Positions 63,960 to 64,000 of a stretch of DNA of 64,000 bases are shown here, one piece after another (position 1 is the first letter of the stretch; each line of letters starts with the position of its first letter). The translations under genes and the position numbers were made by a program. The notes under the pieces were generated by a model that saw nothing but the letters and a program-made list of their open reading frames with translations, was not told where the DNA came from and did not search any database. Origin of the DNA: Eubacteriaceae bacterium (GTDB lineage: Bacteria > Bacillota > Clostridia > Peptostreptococcales > Anaerovoracaceae). The DNA is taken from the NCBI GenBank assembly GCA_022652985.1, contig JALCRY010000004.1:1-64000 (forward strand), given 5' to 3'.

Positions 63960-64000
63960 AAAATGTTGCCCATCTATATATTAAAAATTTTGCCCACCTA
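63960..64000. repeat. Two 18-base near-identical direct repeats at the window edge
   Basis: AAAAATGTTGCCCATCTA (63960-63977) and AAAAATTTTGCCCACCTA (63983-64000) differ at three positions. They start 23 bases apart. The array may continue outside the window. Confidence 0.55.

Noticed and set aside
63960-64000. Start of a CRISPR array
   Set aside because: Only two imperfect 18-base repeats with a gap of five bases between them; no unique spacers of normal size and no cas genes in view.

Overview
The window reads as a dense chromosomal stretch of a low-to-moderate GC Gram-positive anaerobe of the class Clostridia. The evidence is the HrcA/CIRCE heat-shock operon (hrcA-grpE-dnaK-dnaJ), the Asp23-nusB-xseA-xseB-ispA-dxs-tlyA order, PyrK/PyrD-type dihydroorotate dehydrogenase, a 2-hydroxyacyl-CoA dehydratase activator relative, FeoAB with a DtxR-type regulator, strong AGGAGG ribosome sites and LexA boxes of the Bacillus/Clostridium form. 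I lean towards a peptide-fermenting lineage near Anaerovoracaceae/Eubacteriales, but that is an inference without any database search. Nearly all of the DNA is coding. I see no CRISPR array and no complete insertion sequence.

Layout. 1-2342: end of a secreted protein, tRNA-Ser(CGA), and a gamma-glutamyltransferase-like enzyme. 2390-4740: feoAB behind a palindrome resembling a DtxR box. 4796-7417: a fused 2-hydroxyacyl-CoA dehydratase-like/ATPase protein, a B3/B4-domain protein and an unknown gene. 7485-10284: nitroreductase, secreted NlpC/P60 protein, Nudix hydrolase and tRNA-Pro(CGG). 10494-13964: pyruvate carboxylase. 14058-19760: a seven-gene pyrimidine operon, pyrC-K-D-F-E-B-I. 19983-26764: a fructose operon (DeoR-type regulator, fruK, fruA) running into ptsH, ptsI and gap, so sugar uptake, phosphoryl transfer and glycolysis sit together. 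26830-27926: deoD and a DtxR-family repressor on the minus strand.

28105-40405 is a mixed region: a secreted GHL10-type protein, rpsT, lepA, an ABM monooxygenase, the diaminopropionate pair dpaL-ygeY divergent from an AraC regulator, hemW, glpK, an aldo-keto reductase, a LysR regulator and a YczE-type membrane protein. 40565-45424: CIRCE-controlled heat-shock operon. 45454-52311: Asp23/nusB/TsaD-like/xseAB/ispA/dxs/tlyA. 52343-62352: aminotransferase, mutS-mutL-miaA, a XerS-like recombinase, an unknown Cys-bearing protein, a SpoIIM-family protein and a Met_gamma_lyase-family enzyme. 62387-63627: a TVP38-family membrane protein and a small LysM protein behind three LexA-like boxes, probably a YneA-type SOS cell-division inhibitor.

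The last 370 bases hold no convincing gene. They carry a structured terminator, a cluster of GTGGACAA/TTATCCACA-like words in both orientations and a pair of 18-base repeats at the very edge. The most interesting leads are the fused dehydratase-activator protein (4796-6310), the triple-LexA-box LysM gene (63194-63627), the XerS-like recombinase next to miaA (58788-59930) and the repeat-rich right edge (63825-64000).
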